A DNA stretch of 64,000 bases from Nostoc sp. S4 (GTDB lineage: Bacteria > Cyanobacteriota > Cyanobacteriia > Cyanobacteriales > Nostocaceae), in the NCBI GenBank assembly GCA_029379225.1, contig JAQYWR010000010.1:56936-120935 (forward strand), in the 5' to 3' direction. A model generated the notes under the pieces. The model was not told the origin of the DNA, made no database searches, and saw only the letters and a program-made list of their open reading frames with translations. This document shows, in pieces, positions 1 to 10,459 of this stretch. The stretch's first letter is position 1. Every line of letters begins with the position of its first letter. A program made the translations under genes and the position numbers.

Positions 1-218
1 GGATGCGCCTGAGTGCCGATGGTTGGTTGCGTCCGTGTTTATTGAATGAAACTGGTCAACTCGACCTGAAAACAGCTCTGCGTTCTGGTACTAGTACTGC
101 TCAACTACAAGAGCAGGTAAAGCGTTTACTGGCAATCAAGCCAGAAATTAACTTTAAGGCACGCGACTCTGGTACTAAGGATGCATACATTCGTACCATG
201 TCGCAAATTGGTGGATAA
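1..218 (+). CDS. moaA: GTP 3',8-cyclase MoaA, C-terminal end (partial)
   Basis: Only the last 72 codons are in the window; the gene continues beyond the left edge. MoaA is the radical SAM enzyme that turns GTP into 3',8-cyclo-GTP, the first step of molybdenum cofactor synthesis. Visible here are the [16 protein letters not shown] segment, which in the family contains a cysteine of the C-terminal [4Fe-4S] cluster, and the final [10 protein letters not shown]. The terminal Gly-Gly is a conserved catalytic element of MoaA. The reading frame is open to the first base of the window, so the ATG at position 3 is an internal methionine, not the start. Confidence 0.88.
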   Translation, partial: MRLSADGWLRPCLLNETGQLDLKTALRSGTSTAQLQEQVKRLLAIKPEINFKARDSGTKDAYIRTMSQIGG

Positions 219-421
219 TCATTGGTGATTGGTTCTTTATTACAAAGTTCCGATTGCTAAAAGTCGGCGAGTTGTGACTTTGTACTTTATCATTTTTATT
301 TTGGAAATAACTAAAATTAACGGTAATTTTCCCTATATATAGGAATCCTATTTGATTTTTGAAAAAGATTACGAGATAATACGGATAAGCGTACAAGTGT
401 AAGAGCAGACAATCATAAATC

Positions 422-690
422 AGCTTCTACAAACTGCAACACTACCTGGAGGAGTGGCAACTGCGATAGTCAAATTGCTTTACCAAGATTACTTGTACGA
501 AGAAATCCAAACTATTTTAGATGTGTCTTTAGGCTTGATAACAGGCTGAAAACAAGCCTATGAGCAGTATGAAATTAATGGACTGTGCTTGAACTACAAA
601 GGATATTGAGCTACCTGAATGTTGAACAGGGAGAAGAAAGTGTTGAGTTGACTCTCTACTAAGAACTGCTGGGAACTGGGTGAACTGGGG
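422..690 (+). pseudogene. IS630-like transposase N-terminal relic
   Basis: Translated piecewise, this stretch gives TLPGGVATAIVKLLYQDY, YEEIQTILDVSLGLITG, KQAYEQYEINGLCLNYKG, YLNVEQGEESVE and LSTKNCWELGEL. That is the helix-turn-helix start of an IS630-family transposase common in Nostocales. Stops (one replaces the expected Trp in GLITGWKQ) and frame changes interrupt it, and nothing of the catalytic DDE part remains. It runs into the open frame that precedes the multicopper oxidase. The family call comes from remembered motif patterns, not from a search. Confidence 0.6.
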
Positions 691-806
691 CAAATTTAGA
701 AGGTGCGATTTAACTAGTGCTAACTTGAGCCAAGTTTTTGCAAGTGATATTGACTTAAGCCTTAAGAACTTAACAAATGCTAAACTGACTGAGGGTATAT
801 CAGTAT
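687..806 (+). pseudogene. Pentapeptide-repeat remnant upstream of the oxidase
   Basis: One frame reads GANLEGAI and then stops. A +2 frame continues with LTSANLSQV, IDLSLKNLTNAKLTEG. Together they give the A(N/D)LxxA pattern of a pentapeptide-repeat protein broken by a frameshift. The second part is in frame with the multicopper oxidase, so an automatic start at 680 would wrongly add it to the oxidase N-terminus. Confidence 0.45.
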
Positions 807-862
807 TATACCATAAAGTGGTATTTATTTATACAAACTTGTGGGGAAAGAGTAAATTAATT

Positions 863-2671
863 GTGACTACTAAATCTTTGCTGAGTAAGTGGAGGTTAAG
901 CTCCAAGCTATATCTTACTCTCGTATTTATTTTGACAATAGTAATTGTCATCATCTTTTCCAGATTGAGTATAACTATAGCTGCTGATTCATTGCTAGAT
1001 CCGAGAATTCAACCTAAATTCATCAATCCGCTACCATCTCTTGCAAGGATAGATGCTACAAACGGTGGTCGCTTCGATGTAGAGATGGGACAAACCAAGC
1101 AATGGCTTGGACTATATAGCAGTCCTGGTGCGGATGGTAAATATGGTACAGATGATGATGTACGCTTGAATACAACAGTTTGGGGGTATGGCTTAAAAGG
1201 GCAAAAGGCTGTTACTTACCCAGGTTCCACATTCGTGGCGCGAAAAGACGTACCAATCGAAGTGCTGTGGGACAACAAACTACCAAAAACCGGACATATT
1301 TTCCCAGTAGACAAGAGCATCATTACAAAATCGGTTGAAAACGCTCTTCAAAAAGGGCTTGTACCTACAGTGACGCATGTACATGGCGGTCATACTGAGT
1401 GGACTAGTGACGGATATTCCGAAGCTTGGTTTACACAAGATTTTTCAAAAACTGGGCCCAGCTGGGTTAAAAAGAACTATACCTATGCAAATGACAACAA
1501 GCGGGCAGCGACACTCTGGTATCACGACCACATTCTCAGTAATAATCGTTTAAGTCTATACGCTGGTCTTGCAGGCTTCTACCTGCTGAGGGATAACAAC
1601 GAAATTAATCTGATCGATCGTAACATTTTGCCCAGTGGTGACCACGAGAAAGAACTCATTATCCAGGATCGGAATTTCACTGCGAAGGGTCAGCTTTACT
1701 ACCCACCGGGTTCAAATTATCCAGATGCTCCATATCCAAGTGTAGTGCCAAATTTCTACGGTAATTTCATCCTAGTAAATGGCATGGTATGGCCAAAGCT
1801 GGCGGTCGAACCTAGAAAGTACCGTTTACGCTTGGCAAACGGTTCAAATTCGCGCTTCTACAACCTGAATTTCAACGATTCAAAGGAAAAGTTTTACGAA
1901 ATCGGCACTGAGCAAGGCTTATTAGAAAAACCAGTCGCGCTGGAAAATTTAGTTCTGGCTCCAGGTGAACGCGCTGATGTGATTGTTGACTTCACTGGCG
2001 ATTTGGGAAAAGAGTTCATTATCAGGAACTTCGACGATAAAGCTGATTTGGAGCTTACAGGTCAGATAATGAAAATTGCAGTCGAGCAACCCCTTTCAAA
2101 TGTTGCAAATGCGACGGTCGATACCAATGAAAGTGATGGATTGACAACACAGTTGCTACCTGACAAGATTACACCTCCTGCTCAAACCGGACTGACTCGG
2201 CAACTGGTTCTTTTTGAAAATACGGATGAATACGGTCGCAAGCTGTTAGAGCAGGGTACATTGGCTGACGGCTCATTGCGCTATGACGAACCAATTACTG
2301 AGAAACCAAAACTCGGCACAACTGAAGTTTGGGAATTATACAACACGACACAGGAGCCACACCCAATTCACTTGCACTTGGTTTCCTTCTTGATTTTAAA
2401 TCGACAGAATTTTGCTGGCAGTGCAACTCCAATTATCAAAGACCCTCGTAAGACTAAGCTATTTCTACAAAGCGCTGGTCTAATTGGCAATCCTGAGCCT
2501 CCACCACTCTCTCAAAAAGGTTGGAAAGACACCGTAGTTGTTTACCCAGGTGAAGTTGTTCGCATTATTGCCACCTTCGACAAAGCGGGGTATTATCTCT
2601 GGCACTGTCACATATTAGAACACGAAGACTTCGATATGATGCGAAGATTTGAAGTTGTTGCAACTCCCTAA
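863..2671 (+). CDS. Multicopper oxidase (laccase/CotA-like), membrane-anchored or exported
   Basis: This is a three-cupredoxin multicopper oxidase that would oxidise a phenolic, metal or bilin-like substrate and reduce O2 to water outside the cytoplasm. All four copper motifs are visible: HVHGG near residue 172, WYHDH near 220, HPIHLH near 500 and HCHILEHEDFDMM near 581 (T1 Cys, His and axial Met). A hydrophobic segment near residues 15-35 ending in IAADS is a signal or anchor. A calcium-loop-like GADGKYGTDDDV follows. The frame is open from a GTG at 680, but that extension is a pentapeptide-repeat remnant. I prefer the GTG at 863, which has GGGGAAAGAG 10 bases upstream. The substrate is unknown. 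Confidence 0.85.
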   Translation: MTTKSLLSKWRLSSKLYLTLVFILTIVIVIIFSRLSITIAADSLLDPRIQPKFINPLPSLARIDATNGGRFDVEMGQTKQWLGLYSSPGADGKYGTDDDVRLNTTVWGYGLKGQKAVTYPGSTFVARKDVPIEVLWDNKLPKTGHIFPVDKSIITKSVENALQKGLVPTVTHVHGGHTEWTSDGYSEAWFTQDFSKTGPSWVKKNYTYANDNKRAATLWYHDHILSNNRLSLYAGLAGFYLLRDNNEINLIDRNILPSGDHEKELIIQDRNFTAKGQLYYPPGSNYPDAPYPSVVPNFYGNFILVNGMVWPKLAVEPRKYRLRLANGSNSRFYNLNFNDSKEKFYEIGTEQGLLEKPVALENLVLAPGERADVIVDFTGDLGKEFIIRNFDDKADLELTGQIMKIAVEQPLSNVANATVDTNESDGLTTQLLPDKITPPAQTGLTRQLVLFENTDEYGRKLLEQGTLADGSLRYDEPITEKPKLGTTEVWELYNTTQEPHPIHLHLVSFLILNRQNFAGSATPIIKDPRKTKLFLQSAGLIGNPEPPPLSQKGWKDTVVVYPGEVVRIIATFDKAGYYLWHCHILEHEDFDMMRRFEVVATP

Positions 2672-2696
2672 AACTTTACCAAACAAAGGCAGAGGG

Positions 2697-2731
2697 CAGC
2701 TAACAGTCAACAGTCAACTGTTAACAGCAGC
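2697..2731. repeat. Heptamer tandem repeat (STRR type)
   Basis: The stretch reads as seven-base units CTAACAG TCAACAG TCAACTG TTAACAG. Such short tandem heptamers (STRR) are scattered through heterocystous cyanobacterial genomes, mostly between genes. Confidence 0.6.
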
Positions 2732-2766
2732 AATATTTCACTTTCTTATTTAGGACTGCTATATTA

Positions 2767-2803
2767 CAAAGTCTGAGTAAAGAAAACCTTCACTCAGACT
2801 TTG
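2767..2803. terminator. Bidirectional hairpin between the oxidase and rpsD
   Basis: A perfect 12-bp stem (CAAAGTCTGAGT with ACTCAGACTTTG) closes a 13-base loop, midway between the convergent ends of the multicopper oxidase and rpsD. It has no clear T run, so it may be a weak terminator or an mRNA-stabilising hairpin serving both genes. Confidence 0.6.
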
Positions 2804-2841
2804 AGATTTGTCTAAAGCAAATGACTAAAGACAAATGAATA

Positions 2842-3450
2842 TTACGCTTGTCGTGAGTAGTATTCCACCACGAGCAGTTCGTTAATTTGCAGTGCCACCC
2901 ATTCCCGCTCAATAATGCCGTTGACTTTACCAACCAATTTATTTTTGTCAAACTCCAGATGACTGGGGAGATTGGCTAAACCAGGATATTGCAAGTTATT
3001 TTCTACTAACTTGCGTGATTGTTCCCGGTCTCTAACAGCAATTACCTCACCAGCACGGCACTGATAGCTGGCAATATTAACCACACGACCGTTAACAGTG
3101 ATATGACCGTGGTTCACCAACTGGCGAGCTGCTGGAATAGTTGGAGCTAGACCCAGGCGAAAAACGGTATTATCTAAACGCATTTCTAGCAATTGCAGCA
3201 ACACTTGTCCGGTAGAACCAGTAACACGTCTAGCTTTCCGCACATAACGCAGTAGTTGCTTTTCCGTCAAACCGTAATTGAAGCGGAGCTTTTGCTTTTC
3301 TTCAAGACGGATAGCATATTCAGAGCGCTTCTTGCGGTTCTGACCATGCTGACCTGGCGGATAAGCGCGTCTGGCACTTTTACGAGTTAATCCTGGCAGG
3401 TCGCCCAAGCGACGTATAATTCTGAGGCGTGGCCCTCTATATCGGGACAT
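2842..3450 (-). CDS. rpsD: 30S ribosomal protein S4
   Basis: S4 nucleates assembly of the 30S subunit by binding the 5' domain of 16S rRNA. The 202-residue length and the start [20 protein letters not shown] are typical of cyanobacterial and chloroplast S4. The [22 protein letters not shown] segment is followed by the S4 RNA-binding domain from about residue 91 ([11 protein letters not shown] ... [15 protein letters not shown]). It is monocistronic here, as is usual in cyanobacteria, where rpsD lies apart from the main ribosomal operons. The 600 bases upstream are gene-free and should hold its promoter. Confidence 0.98.
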   Translation of the reverse strand: MSRYRGPRLRIIRRLGDLPGLTRKSARRAYPPGQHGQNRKKRSEYAIRLEEKQKLRFNYGLTEKQLLRYVRKARRVTGSTGQVLLQLLEMRLDNTVFRLGLAPTIPAARQLVNHGHITVNGRVVNIASYQCRAGEVIAVRDREQSRKLVENNLQYPGLANLPSHLEFDKNKLVGKVNGIIEREWVALQINELLVVEYYSRQA

Positions 3451-4053
3451 GAGTTTCCTTAATCTAATCCTGTTTAAACTTTACCCAAACATTTTATTTT
3501 GACACTCTACTGATTAAAAATCAGGAGATTCTCGGTTCTACGAAGTTACTTGTGGTATGACATATTTTATCAAAGTACAGGCGTCCTCTCCCCAAGCGTA
3601 AATTCCGACGTGCCGTGTCGTACTCTTGCCAATTAGTTTTTTGTGTTTATTTGGTTTTGTAGGCTACTCAATCGTTAAATTGGTTTACATACTATTGTTA
3701 CTCTGAAATACTTTTGAGATTACCTACTTAGAGCAGAATTTAGAATTGGTGAATTCAGAACTCAGCAGTAAAACAAGCCTTTTGCTTGGCTACCAGACTC
3801 AGGTTGTGTACTTCACTTTCCTTGAATCTGCTCTGTTTTTCAAAGAATCATCATATTAACACAATTTTTTATATTAACACAATTTTGAGCATAATTAATC
3901 GTGTCTGGATATTATTAGTTTGAATGCTCAATCCAAAAGCATTGTGAGTGCTTAATTAGTGAATTTTGAATCCTGACATCTCAATTGTGCTTGATTACTG
4001 AGGATTTTTAAAATATTTGAGTTAGCATTACTTTGGGTGTTTGGAGAATGGCA
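3451..4053. other. Gene-free region between rpsD and the Cys-repeat gene
   Basis: This spacer holds the divergent upstream regions of rpsD and the secreted Cys-repeat gene. The only clear structure is a tandem 18-base repeat (ATATTAACACAATTTTTT) at 3853-3888. No coding or RNA gene could be recognised. Confidence 0.5.
3853..3888. repeat. Two tandem copies of an 18-base AT-rich unit
   Basis: ATATTAACACAATTTTTT at 3853-3870 is directly followed by a copy differing in its last two bases. It lies about 165 bases upstream of the Cys-repeat protein. It could be a paired regulator site, but nothing further supports this. Confidence 0.6.
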
Positions 4054-4692
4054 ATGTTAAAGAGCAAAAAAGCGGTTAACAAAGGTGAGAACAAACAAGG
4101 CAGTTCTACCTTGAGGATTTTAACAGTACCAATTTTGGCAATAGCTGGATTGTTGACAACGATACCTAATATAGCGATCGCTGCCTCCTACAGGAATGAT
4201 TATAGTGTTTGTGCAGCTGGCCTGCTGAAGGTAGGCATAACACAACAAGCGGCATCACAAGGTTGTGCAAAGGCACTACGTCCCAGGGATTTTGGTGCTT
4301 GCGTCGTGAAAATTAACAAGCAAACTCAAATTGCAGCTCCAGATGCTCTTTCTTACTGTGCCAGAGCTAGGCGTCCTGAGGAGTTAGCTACCTGTGTAGT
4401 CGGTGTCACTTCCATGACTAAGGAAGCAGTTAATCCAGCAGTTCTAAATTACTGTGGTCGCAGTTTGTTACCCGTCCGCTTTGGTCAGTGTGTAGTCGGC
4501 TTACTTAGTAAAATTGAGCTTCCCCCTACTCAGGCCTTAGACACATGTATTGATGGCAGCGACAGTAGCGTTATCGGTGATTCATCTTCATCTACACCAC
4601 CCATTACATTACCTGCCGGTTCAAGTCCTAGTTTCGAGACTACGCCACCTGCAACACAACCGATTATTCCAGTGCAGCCCGGTACTAATTAA
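4054..4692 (+). CDS. Secreted Cys-repeat protein of unknown function
   Basis: I do not recognise a named family. After a basic N-terminus comes a hydrophobic stretch (ILTVPILAIAGLLTTIP) ending in IAIAA, a likely signal peptide. The mature part has about four degenerate repeats of ~40 residues, each with paired cysteines: GCAKALRPRDFGACVV, YCARARRPEELATCVV, YCGRSLLPVRFGQCVV. This suggests a disulfide-stabilised repeat fold outside the cytoplasm. The tail is Pro/Ser/Thr-rich. The frame opens at a TTG (4033), but the ATG at 4054 has GGAGA six bases upstream and is the better start (212 residues). A hairpin follows the stop. Confidence 0.7.
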   Translation: MLKSKKAVNKGENKQGSSTLRILTVPILAIAGLLTTIPNIAIAASYRNDYSVCAAGLLKVGITQQAASQGCAKALRPRDFGACVVKINKQTQIAAPDALSYCARARRPEELATCVVGVTSMTKEAVNPAVLNYCGRSLLPVRFGQCVVGLLSKIELPPTQALDTCIDGSDSSVIGDSSSSTPPITLPAGSSPSFETTPPATQPIIPVQPGTN

Positions 4693-4737
4693 ATTAGGTG
4701 CTTTGCAATTGATTTAAAATACAGGTTGACTATCTAT

Positions 4738-4760
4738 AGAGTTGGCTAATAACCAACTCT
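4738..4760 (+). terminator. Hairpin after the Cys-repeat gene
   Basis: An 8-bp perfect stem (AGAGTTGG with CCAACTCT) with a 7-base loop lies 45 bases after the stop codon and is followed by ATTTAATT. It is a plausible intrinsic terminator with a weak T tract. Confidence 0.55.
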
Positions 4761-5215
4761 ATTTAATTACAACACTCACAAGTTAAAAATCAGAATTAGG
4801 AAGTATAGCCGTAGTCGTGTAGGTTAGGACATAATAGCAAGCGTGAATGTCAACAAGAGTAATATTTTTACCTCCAGCATAGCTGCCTCCTGCTATAAAA
4901 CAGGCTTGATGCCAGGGTTTGAGATTTCAATTGTCTACTCGACGGACTTAAAATCGGGTGTGGGAGGAATTTTTGGGTAATTAAAATATCCTACGGGTAT
5001 TTTGCTTTAAATAAAAGCAAAACACTACAATGCTCCTCTTTGAGACCCAGAGGAGTTGAACAGAAGTTAGTTAAACTCAAGTTCAAGAACCCTAAGAAAT
5101 AAATTATCCTCTTTGAAGTTGCTGATGTTGAGGGTTTGTGAACAGTGGAATAATTTTTGATTTGTCAGTTTCTTAATTATTCAGCTTTGGGAATTGTGAA
5201 TTTTGCACAGTTGTA
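4761..5215. other. Gene-free region between the Cys-repeat gene and hetR
   Basis: This is the convergent spacer between the Cys-repeat gene and the 3' end of hetR. It contains a short hairpin at 5033-5055 (CTCCTCT with AGAGGAG) but no T run on the hetR strand and no coding potential that I can see. Confidence 0.45.
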
Positions 5216-6139
<924 letters not shown>

Positions 6140-6650
6140 TTACACAGTTTTTAATCGAGTAGAAAATAGGTAGTATACACCTGGCTGAAGGCAATGTCTT
6201 CACTTGAAACTATTTTTGTATGCGATAAATACAATCTTAGCGGTAGCTCAATCTACTATTATCGCATATTTTCTGGTACACAAGGAGATTGAGTGTTGTT
6301 ACTATAACTGTTCCTATATCTGTCCAGAAAATGAAAAGACATTACCAAATATAGCTTGAGGGTAATTTATATCCTCAAAGTCAACTGTGTTGCAAGTAAT
6401 TTACAAAGCTTTTAAGTTCTTGAGGTTTTTCTAGTTTTTTGTGCTTCAAGGGTAATAGCGTCAGGCTGCTTACAGCTAATTGTGACATTATGTAGCTCAA
6501 AGATAAAAACTAGTTTACAGGGTTCATCTGGGATATCTATAGACTCGAAAAAGATAGTTTTTGTTTAGCTTTGACGAATTATTTGTAGTACACAAGTGAC
6601 CAGGAAATAATAGCGATTTAGAAGGAAAGCGCTTGCCAAGTGTCTTAACA

Positions 6651-6682
6651 TTCACAAGTTGAGCTAAATAGCTCGTTGTGAA
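6651..6682. other. Stable hairpin in the hetR upstream region
   Basis: TTCACAA-GTT-GAGCTA pairs with TAGCTC-G-TTGTGAA across a two-base loop. It lies about 540 bases upstream of the hetR start. The right arm's TAGCTCGTTGT recurs at 6724. If hetR is transcribed from a distal promoter, this would be a structured leader element. The role is inferred only. Confidence 0.4.
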
Positions 6683-7293
6683 CTATCATCTTGTTCACAA
6701 TCTCCAGTGATATTTCGGCAATATAGCTCGTTGTTTTGAGAACATAAATAATTTCAATTTCCAAATACCTGTTTTTTCAAACATCAATGATTGTATCATT
6801 ATTTTTTACTTTGGGAATATCTTCATATATTTTTAATTTGCTAGCTGAGGATTCCTGAAATCATTTATTTTTTGAGAAATTAATATTTACTAATATTAAA
6901 AATCTCTATTTTGAAGTCTCATTTATCTTCAAGTATTACGAAATTAACCTCGAATCAGCAATGCAGAGAAAATTAACTGCATAATAATTAAGCTCGATTT
7001 AACTCCAAAATTAACAATTATTCAAAAATATAATAAAACATATTGCATGGTAGTTGATAATTTTTTAGAGATTTTTTGGGGATTAATTTATATTTTTTTC
7101 ATAAAAGTATTTTAAATTGTAATTTGGAAGTCAATAGTCAACGGTCAAAAGCCAGTTTTTTTGAACTCTTGATTTTTAATTATGAACAACCCCTAAAAAT
7201 AAAACTCTGAAACCTGCCTATTTTCTATAAATATGAAACAGCTTAGAGGATGTTTTCAAAATGATACCTGATGTATTAAAAACCTCAAACCCT

Positions 7294-7341
7294 GGTAAAT
7301 CCTCTTTAAAAATGAGGATTTACCAGAAGGTTTTCCTTCTG
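7294..7341. repeat. Two adjoining hairpins in the hetR-EamA spacer
   Basis: GGTAAATCCTC pairs perfectly with GAGGATTTACC (7294-7324). It is followed, sharing one base, by CAGAAGG-TTTT-CCTTCTG (7324-7341). No gene uses this as an obvious terminator. The AGAGGATGTTTTCAAAA just to the left resembles the end of the miniature element at 39834-40140, so this could be an internal part of a decayed mobile repeat. Confidence 0.45.
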
Positions 7342-7920
7342 AAAAACTAGGGGACGGGGGATATCGATAACAATGGTAGATTTTTAAACATCTGTTGGTA
7401 GCCGCTCGGGGGCGATCGCTCCATATATTTCTGTAGTAACAATAGGCTGCAAAGCTGAAAAAACAAGTTAGTCTAGACATTGGTACTATTAACTTCCAAA
7501 ATCTGCTGCAATCGTCTTAACTCTTTGCAAGTCTTCTTTGTGGGTAAGTACTCATGCTCAATTGCTTGAGTCAGTACTACTCACACTGCTCATATATACG
7601 TGTTTTCCTATCTCTATCAGGCTAAATTTCTAAAAATACAACTTCCCTAGAGGTGTGGAGAGTAGGGAGTAATGTAGTTCAATTAGTGCAAAAGCGCGAT
7701 AAATCTCACCAAGCCCTTTGGATAAGGTATAGACAAAGAGCAATAGAAGCCTGTCCGCATAAGTTGGATGCAAGCCTTCCTAAGTTTGGCTTGCCGGATG
7801 CCGACGCTAGAACTTCTATATAAATTTATTAATCGAGAAAATTAAATATTTGAAATCAGACAGCAAGCCGTAATGTTTTAATACGTCCCTTTGAAATTCT
7901 CTAATTTTAATGACGAAAAT

Positions 7921-7955
7921 TTCCCTATTGCCTATTGCTGACTGCCTATTACCTT
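7921..7955. repeat. Heptamer tandem repeat (STRR type)
   Basis: The stretch reads as units CCTATTG CCTATTG CTGACTG CCTATTA, a short tandem heptamer array typical of Nostocales intergenic DNA. Confidence 0.55.
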
Positions 7956-8107
7956 TGAATTTCAAAAATTAGGAATTACGACTTAGGGATTAAATAGTGT
8001 CACTATTTAGGCTGAAATTGATGGCAGCTACACTAGCTACCATCATACTGCTGATGACTGATAATTAATGAGTGCCAACAGTGGGGCATTTTTTATTTCT
8101 CAGTCCC

Positions 8108-10459
8108 TTAATTGGTGGGAGTAGAGGGTTTAATCTGATTTCGCATTGTTTCAAAGCTGAAGGCAGCGGCGCCAAAAGTTACGAACAATACTCCCAGAAT
8201 TTGGACAATATCCAAATTCTCTTGAATGATTAACCCAGCGAAAATCACAGTTAAAACTGGAATGCTACCACCGATGAGGGCTGAACGTGAGGCACCCAAC
8301 TTGGTAATCCCAGCATTGTTGAGCAAATAGCCAGAAAGAGTCAACACACCCAAAATAAATGCGCTTAAAATCAGTTCCAGCATTTTTGTGGGATCAATTA
8401 GCAAGTTCCAGTTGCTTGGTAAAGGTAACATCAAGCAAATAAAACTCAACAGCAACATCGTAGCGAAGTTGATTAAAGTAAAAGTCACCGGATGTAGTTT
8501 ACTAGCACAGACCCGCGTCAGAATTATGTAAGCAGCAAAAGCCACACCAGAAATAATAGCCGCACTGCTTCCTAGTGAAGTATTACCAATACTAGTGGTA
8601 GGAGAAACCCCTAAAACCAATAATTCACCGCAGCAAATAGCCGCGATCGCTCCTACACGAAATATGGTTGGCCGATCGCCCAATAGAAACCACGAGAATA
8701 GACCGGTAATCATCGGATAGATAAAGAAAAGGGCGATCGCAATTCCAGTGGGTACTTGAGCGATGGCAATATAAATTAGCACTTGAGATAAAAATAAAAA
8801 GCACCCACTGACAATTGATAACAGCAAAATCTGCTTGGTAGCTGCATTTGTAGGTGTGGGATTTCCTCGGACTGAATCAGCCAAGTTTTCTAAATCTTGC
8901 CACAGTCTGGGATGCAGTATGGGAGACAACAGTACTAACAGTGGTACTACCACCATAAATCGCATCGTCAAAATTAAGAAAGTATTGCCCAAAGTGGGCG
9001 GTAGCAACTGTTCTACCTCAACTACCCCAAAAATCTGGGAACCTTCGTGAAAAATTATCTTAATGGCTACGTTGTAAAGCGAGGATATGACTGTGGACAA
9101 CACAATCAATAACAGACCGATTTGAATCGAGGATAAGCCAGAGGAGTTAGGCGATCGTCGTAGCGGCGGTTTTGCTTCTTTAGGTGGCTCTAGCGAAGTC
9201 ACAGATGTAGATTTAGTTTTACTCTGTGGCACACTTCTACGGAGGACAGAAGCTAATTCGGGAGCATTAATTTTTAATGAAGGTTGTGTTGCTTCCCGCT
9301 GTGGAACTGATGCAGCAGGAGGTTCCGATCTAGTTTTGCTTTTAGACGAGTCGTTGCTGAGGATAGAAGTTGGCTCAGCGGTGTTTTCCTGGGGTGTTAG
9401 AAGTACAGCACTCGGCTGGGGTGGAGTTTTAGAAGACGAGTCGTTGCTGAGGATAGAAGTTGGCTCAGCGGTGTTTTCCTGGGGTGTTAGAAGTACAGCA
9501 CTCGGCTGGGGTGGAGTTTTAGAAGACGAGTCGTTGCTGAGGATAGAAGTTGGCTCAGCGGTGTTTTCCTGGGGTGTTAGAAGTACAGCACTCGGCTGGG
9601 GTGGAGTTTTAGAAGACGAGTCGTTGCTGAGGATAGAAGTTGGCTCAGTGGCCTTTTCCTGGGGTGTTAGAAGTACAGCACTCGGCTGGGGTGGAGTTTT
9701 AGAAGACAAGTCGTTGCTGAGGACAGAAGTTGGCTCAGGGGTATTTTTGACTACTTCACCTAACTGGGGCGATGTCTCTAAAAAAGTGTTCTTTTCTGGC
9801 TCCTTGGGTTGCAAAATAGTAGGCGTACCTGTTGTTGATGCTTTGCGAGAACTTTCTTCTATAGTTTTTTCTAGTCGTCCATGTAAGCGATTGACAAACT
9901 CTGTCAAAATTGCTTCCCCTTGCTGCTGTTGGCTGTACATCCGTGACAGTTGTTGGGAAAGATTGCTTTGATAATTTTTTAATTCTTGTTGCAGGGAATT
10001 AAAAGTGATAGTAACGGTGTCATCGAGACTGTCAAACATGTGTTCGACTTTTTCATTGATTTCACTGACTGCATTGCTGCTCGCTTGGGCAGATTTGAGT
10101 GCAGCTTGTTCGTAAGATTTTCCCTCTACGTTTTGCGTAGCTAAATTTGCCAGAGAGGATTGCAGTTGCGAAGATATATGCTTTGCCAGAACTTCTGCCA
10201 ACTGACGAATTAATACTTGTTGCTCAGTAATTTGCCGCACCTGTTGCAAATGCTCTTTTTCATCTAGCAAGCTTTGAATGTCGTCAGATAACCGATTTTT
10301 TTCTGCTTGAAGCCGCTTGATATCTTCTTGCAATGTTCTGAGGACATTCTGCTGGAGATTTTCTAAGTCCTCAACTACAGCCCAGAGAGCATTTTCTGCT
10401 GCTCTGGAGAGTTCGCCTCTGACTCGCGGGTTTTCTGGTTGCTTCTCGAATCGCCCCAT
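8108..10459 (-). CDS. EamA/DMT-family transporter with coiled-coil and repeat-rich N-terminal half
   Basis: The C-terminal ~330 residues form a ten-helix drug/metabolite transporter (EamA duplicated domains; for example a segment with QVPTGIAIALFFIYPM and GASRSALIGGSIPVLTVIF). They are preceded by ~220 residues of predicted coiled coil (LQEDIKRLQAEKNRLSDDI and later Gln-rich helices). Between these is a Pro/Ser/Thr linker built from a 30-residue repeat (TSILSNDSSSKTPPQPS). Most EamA proteins are about 300 residues, so the 783-residue form is a fusion. The substrate is unknown. The linker is encoded by a near-perfect 90-bp minisatellite. The start is ATG. The gene is transcribed alone. Confidence 0.85.
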   Translation of the reverse strand: MGRFEKQPENPRVRGELSRAAENALWAVVEDLENLQQNVLRTLQEDIKRLQAEKNRLSDDIQSLLDEKEHLQQVRQITEQQVLIRQLAEVLAKHISSQLQSSLANLATQNVEGKSYEQAALKSAQASSNAVSEINEKVEHMFDSLDDTVTITFNSLQQELKNYQSNLSQQLSRMYSQQQQGEAILTEFVNRLHGRLEKTIEESSRKASTTGTPTILQPKEPEKNTFLETSPQLGEVVKNTPEPTSVLSNDLSSKTPPQPSAVLLTPQEKATEPTSILSNDSSSKTPPQPSAVLLTPQENTAEPTSILSNDSSSKTPPQPSAVLLTPQENTAEPTSILSNDSSSKTPPQPSAVLLTPQENTAEPTSILSNDSSKSKTRSEPPAASVPQREATQPSLKINAPELASVLRRSVPQSKTKSTSVTSLEPPKEAKPPLRRSPNSSGLSSIQIGLLLIVLSTVISSLYNVAIKIIFHEGSQIFGVVEVEQLLPPTLGNTFLILTMRFMVVVPLLVLLSPILHPRLWQDLENLADSVRGNPTPTNAATKQILLLSIVSGCFLFLSQVLIYIAIAQVPTGIAIALFFIYPMITGLFSWFLLGDRPTIFRVGAIAAICCGELLVLGVSPTTSIGNTSLGSSAAIISGVAFAAYIILTRVCASKLHPVTFTLINFATMLLLSFICLMLPLPSNWNLLIDPTKMLELILSAFILGVLTLSGYLLNNAGITKLGASRSALIGGSIPVLTVIFAGLIIQENLDIVQILGVLFVTFGAAAFSFETMRNQIKPSTPTN
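9345..9740. repeat. 90-bp in-frame minisatellite inside the EamA fusion gene
   Basis: Copies begin at 9345, 9435, 9525, 9615 and 9705 (the last partial and diverged). The first three are essentially identical at the base level. The period of 90 encodes 30 residues, so copy-number change keeps the frame. The strong identity points to recent expansion. A long antisense open frame across the array is a by-product of the repeat. Confidence 0.95.

Noticed and set aside
6218..6232. NtcA-like GTA...TAC upstream of hetR
   Set aside because: The spacer between GTA and TAC is nine bases, not eight, and no -10 box lies at the required distance on the hetR strand.
7256..7480. 74-codon minus-strand open frame
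   Set aside because: It spans two perfect hairpins and has no recognisable domain or ribosome site, so it reads as decayed repeat DNA.
9336..9971. 211-codon plus-strand open frame
   Set aside because: It is the antisense by-product of the 90-bp repeat in the EamA fusion gene, whose frame on the other strand is clearly coding.
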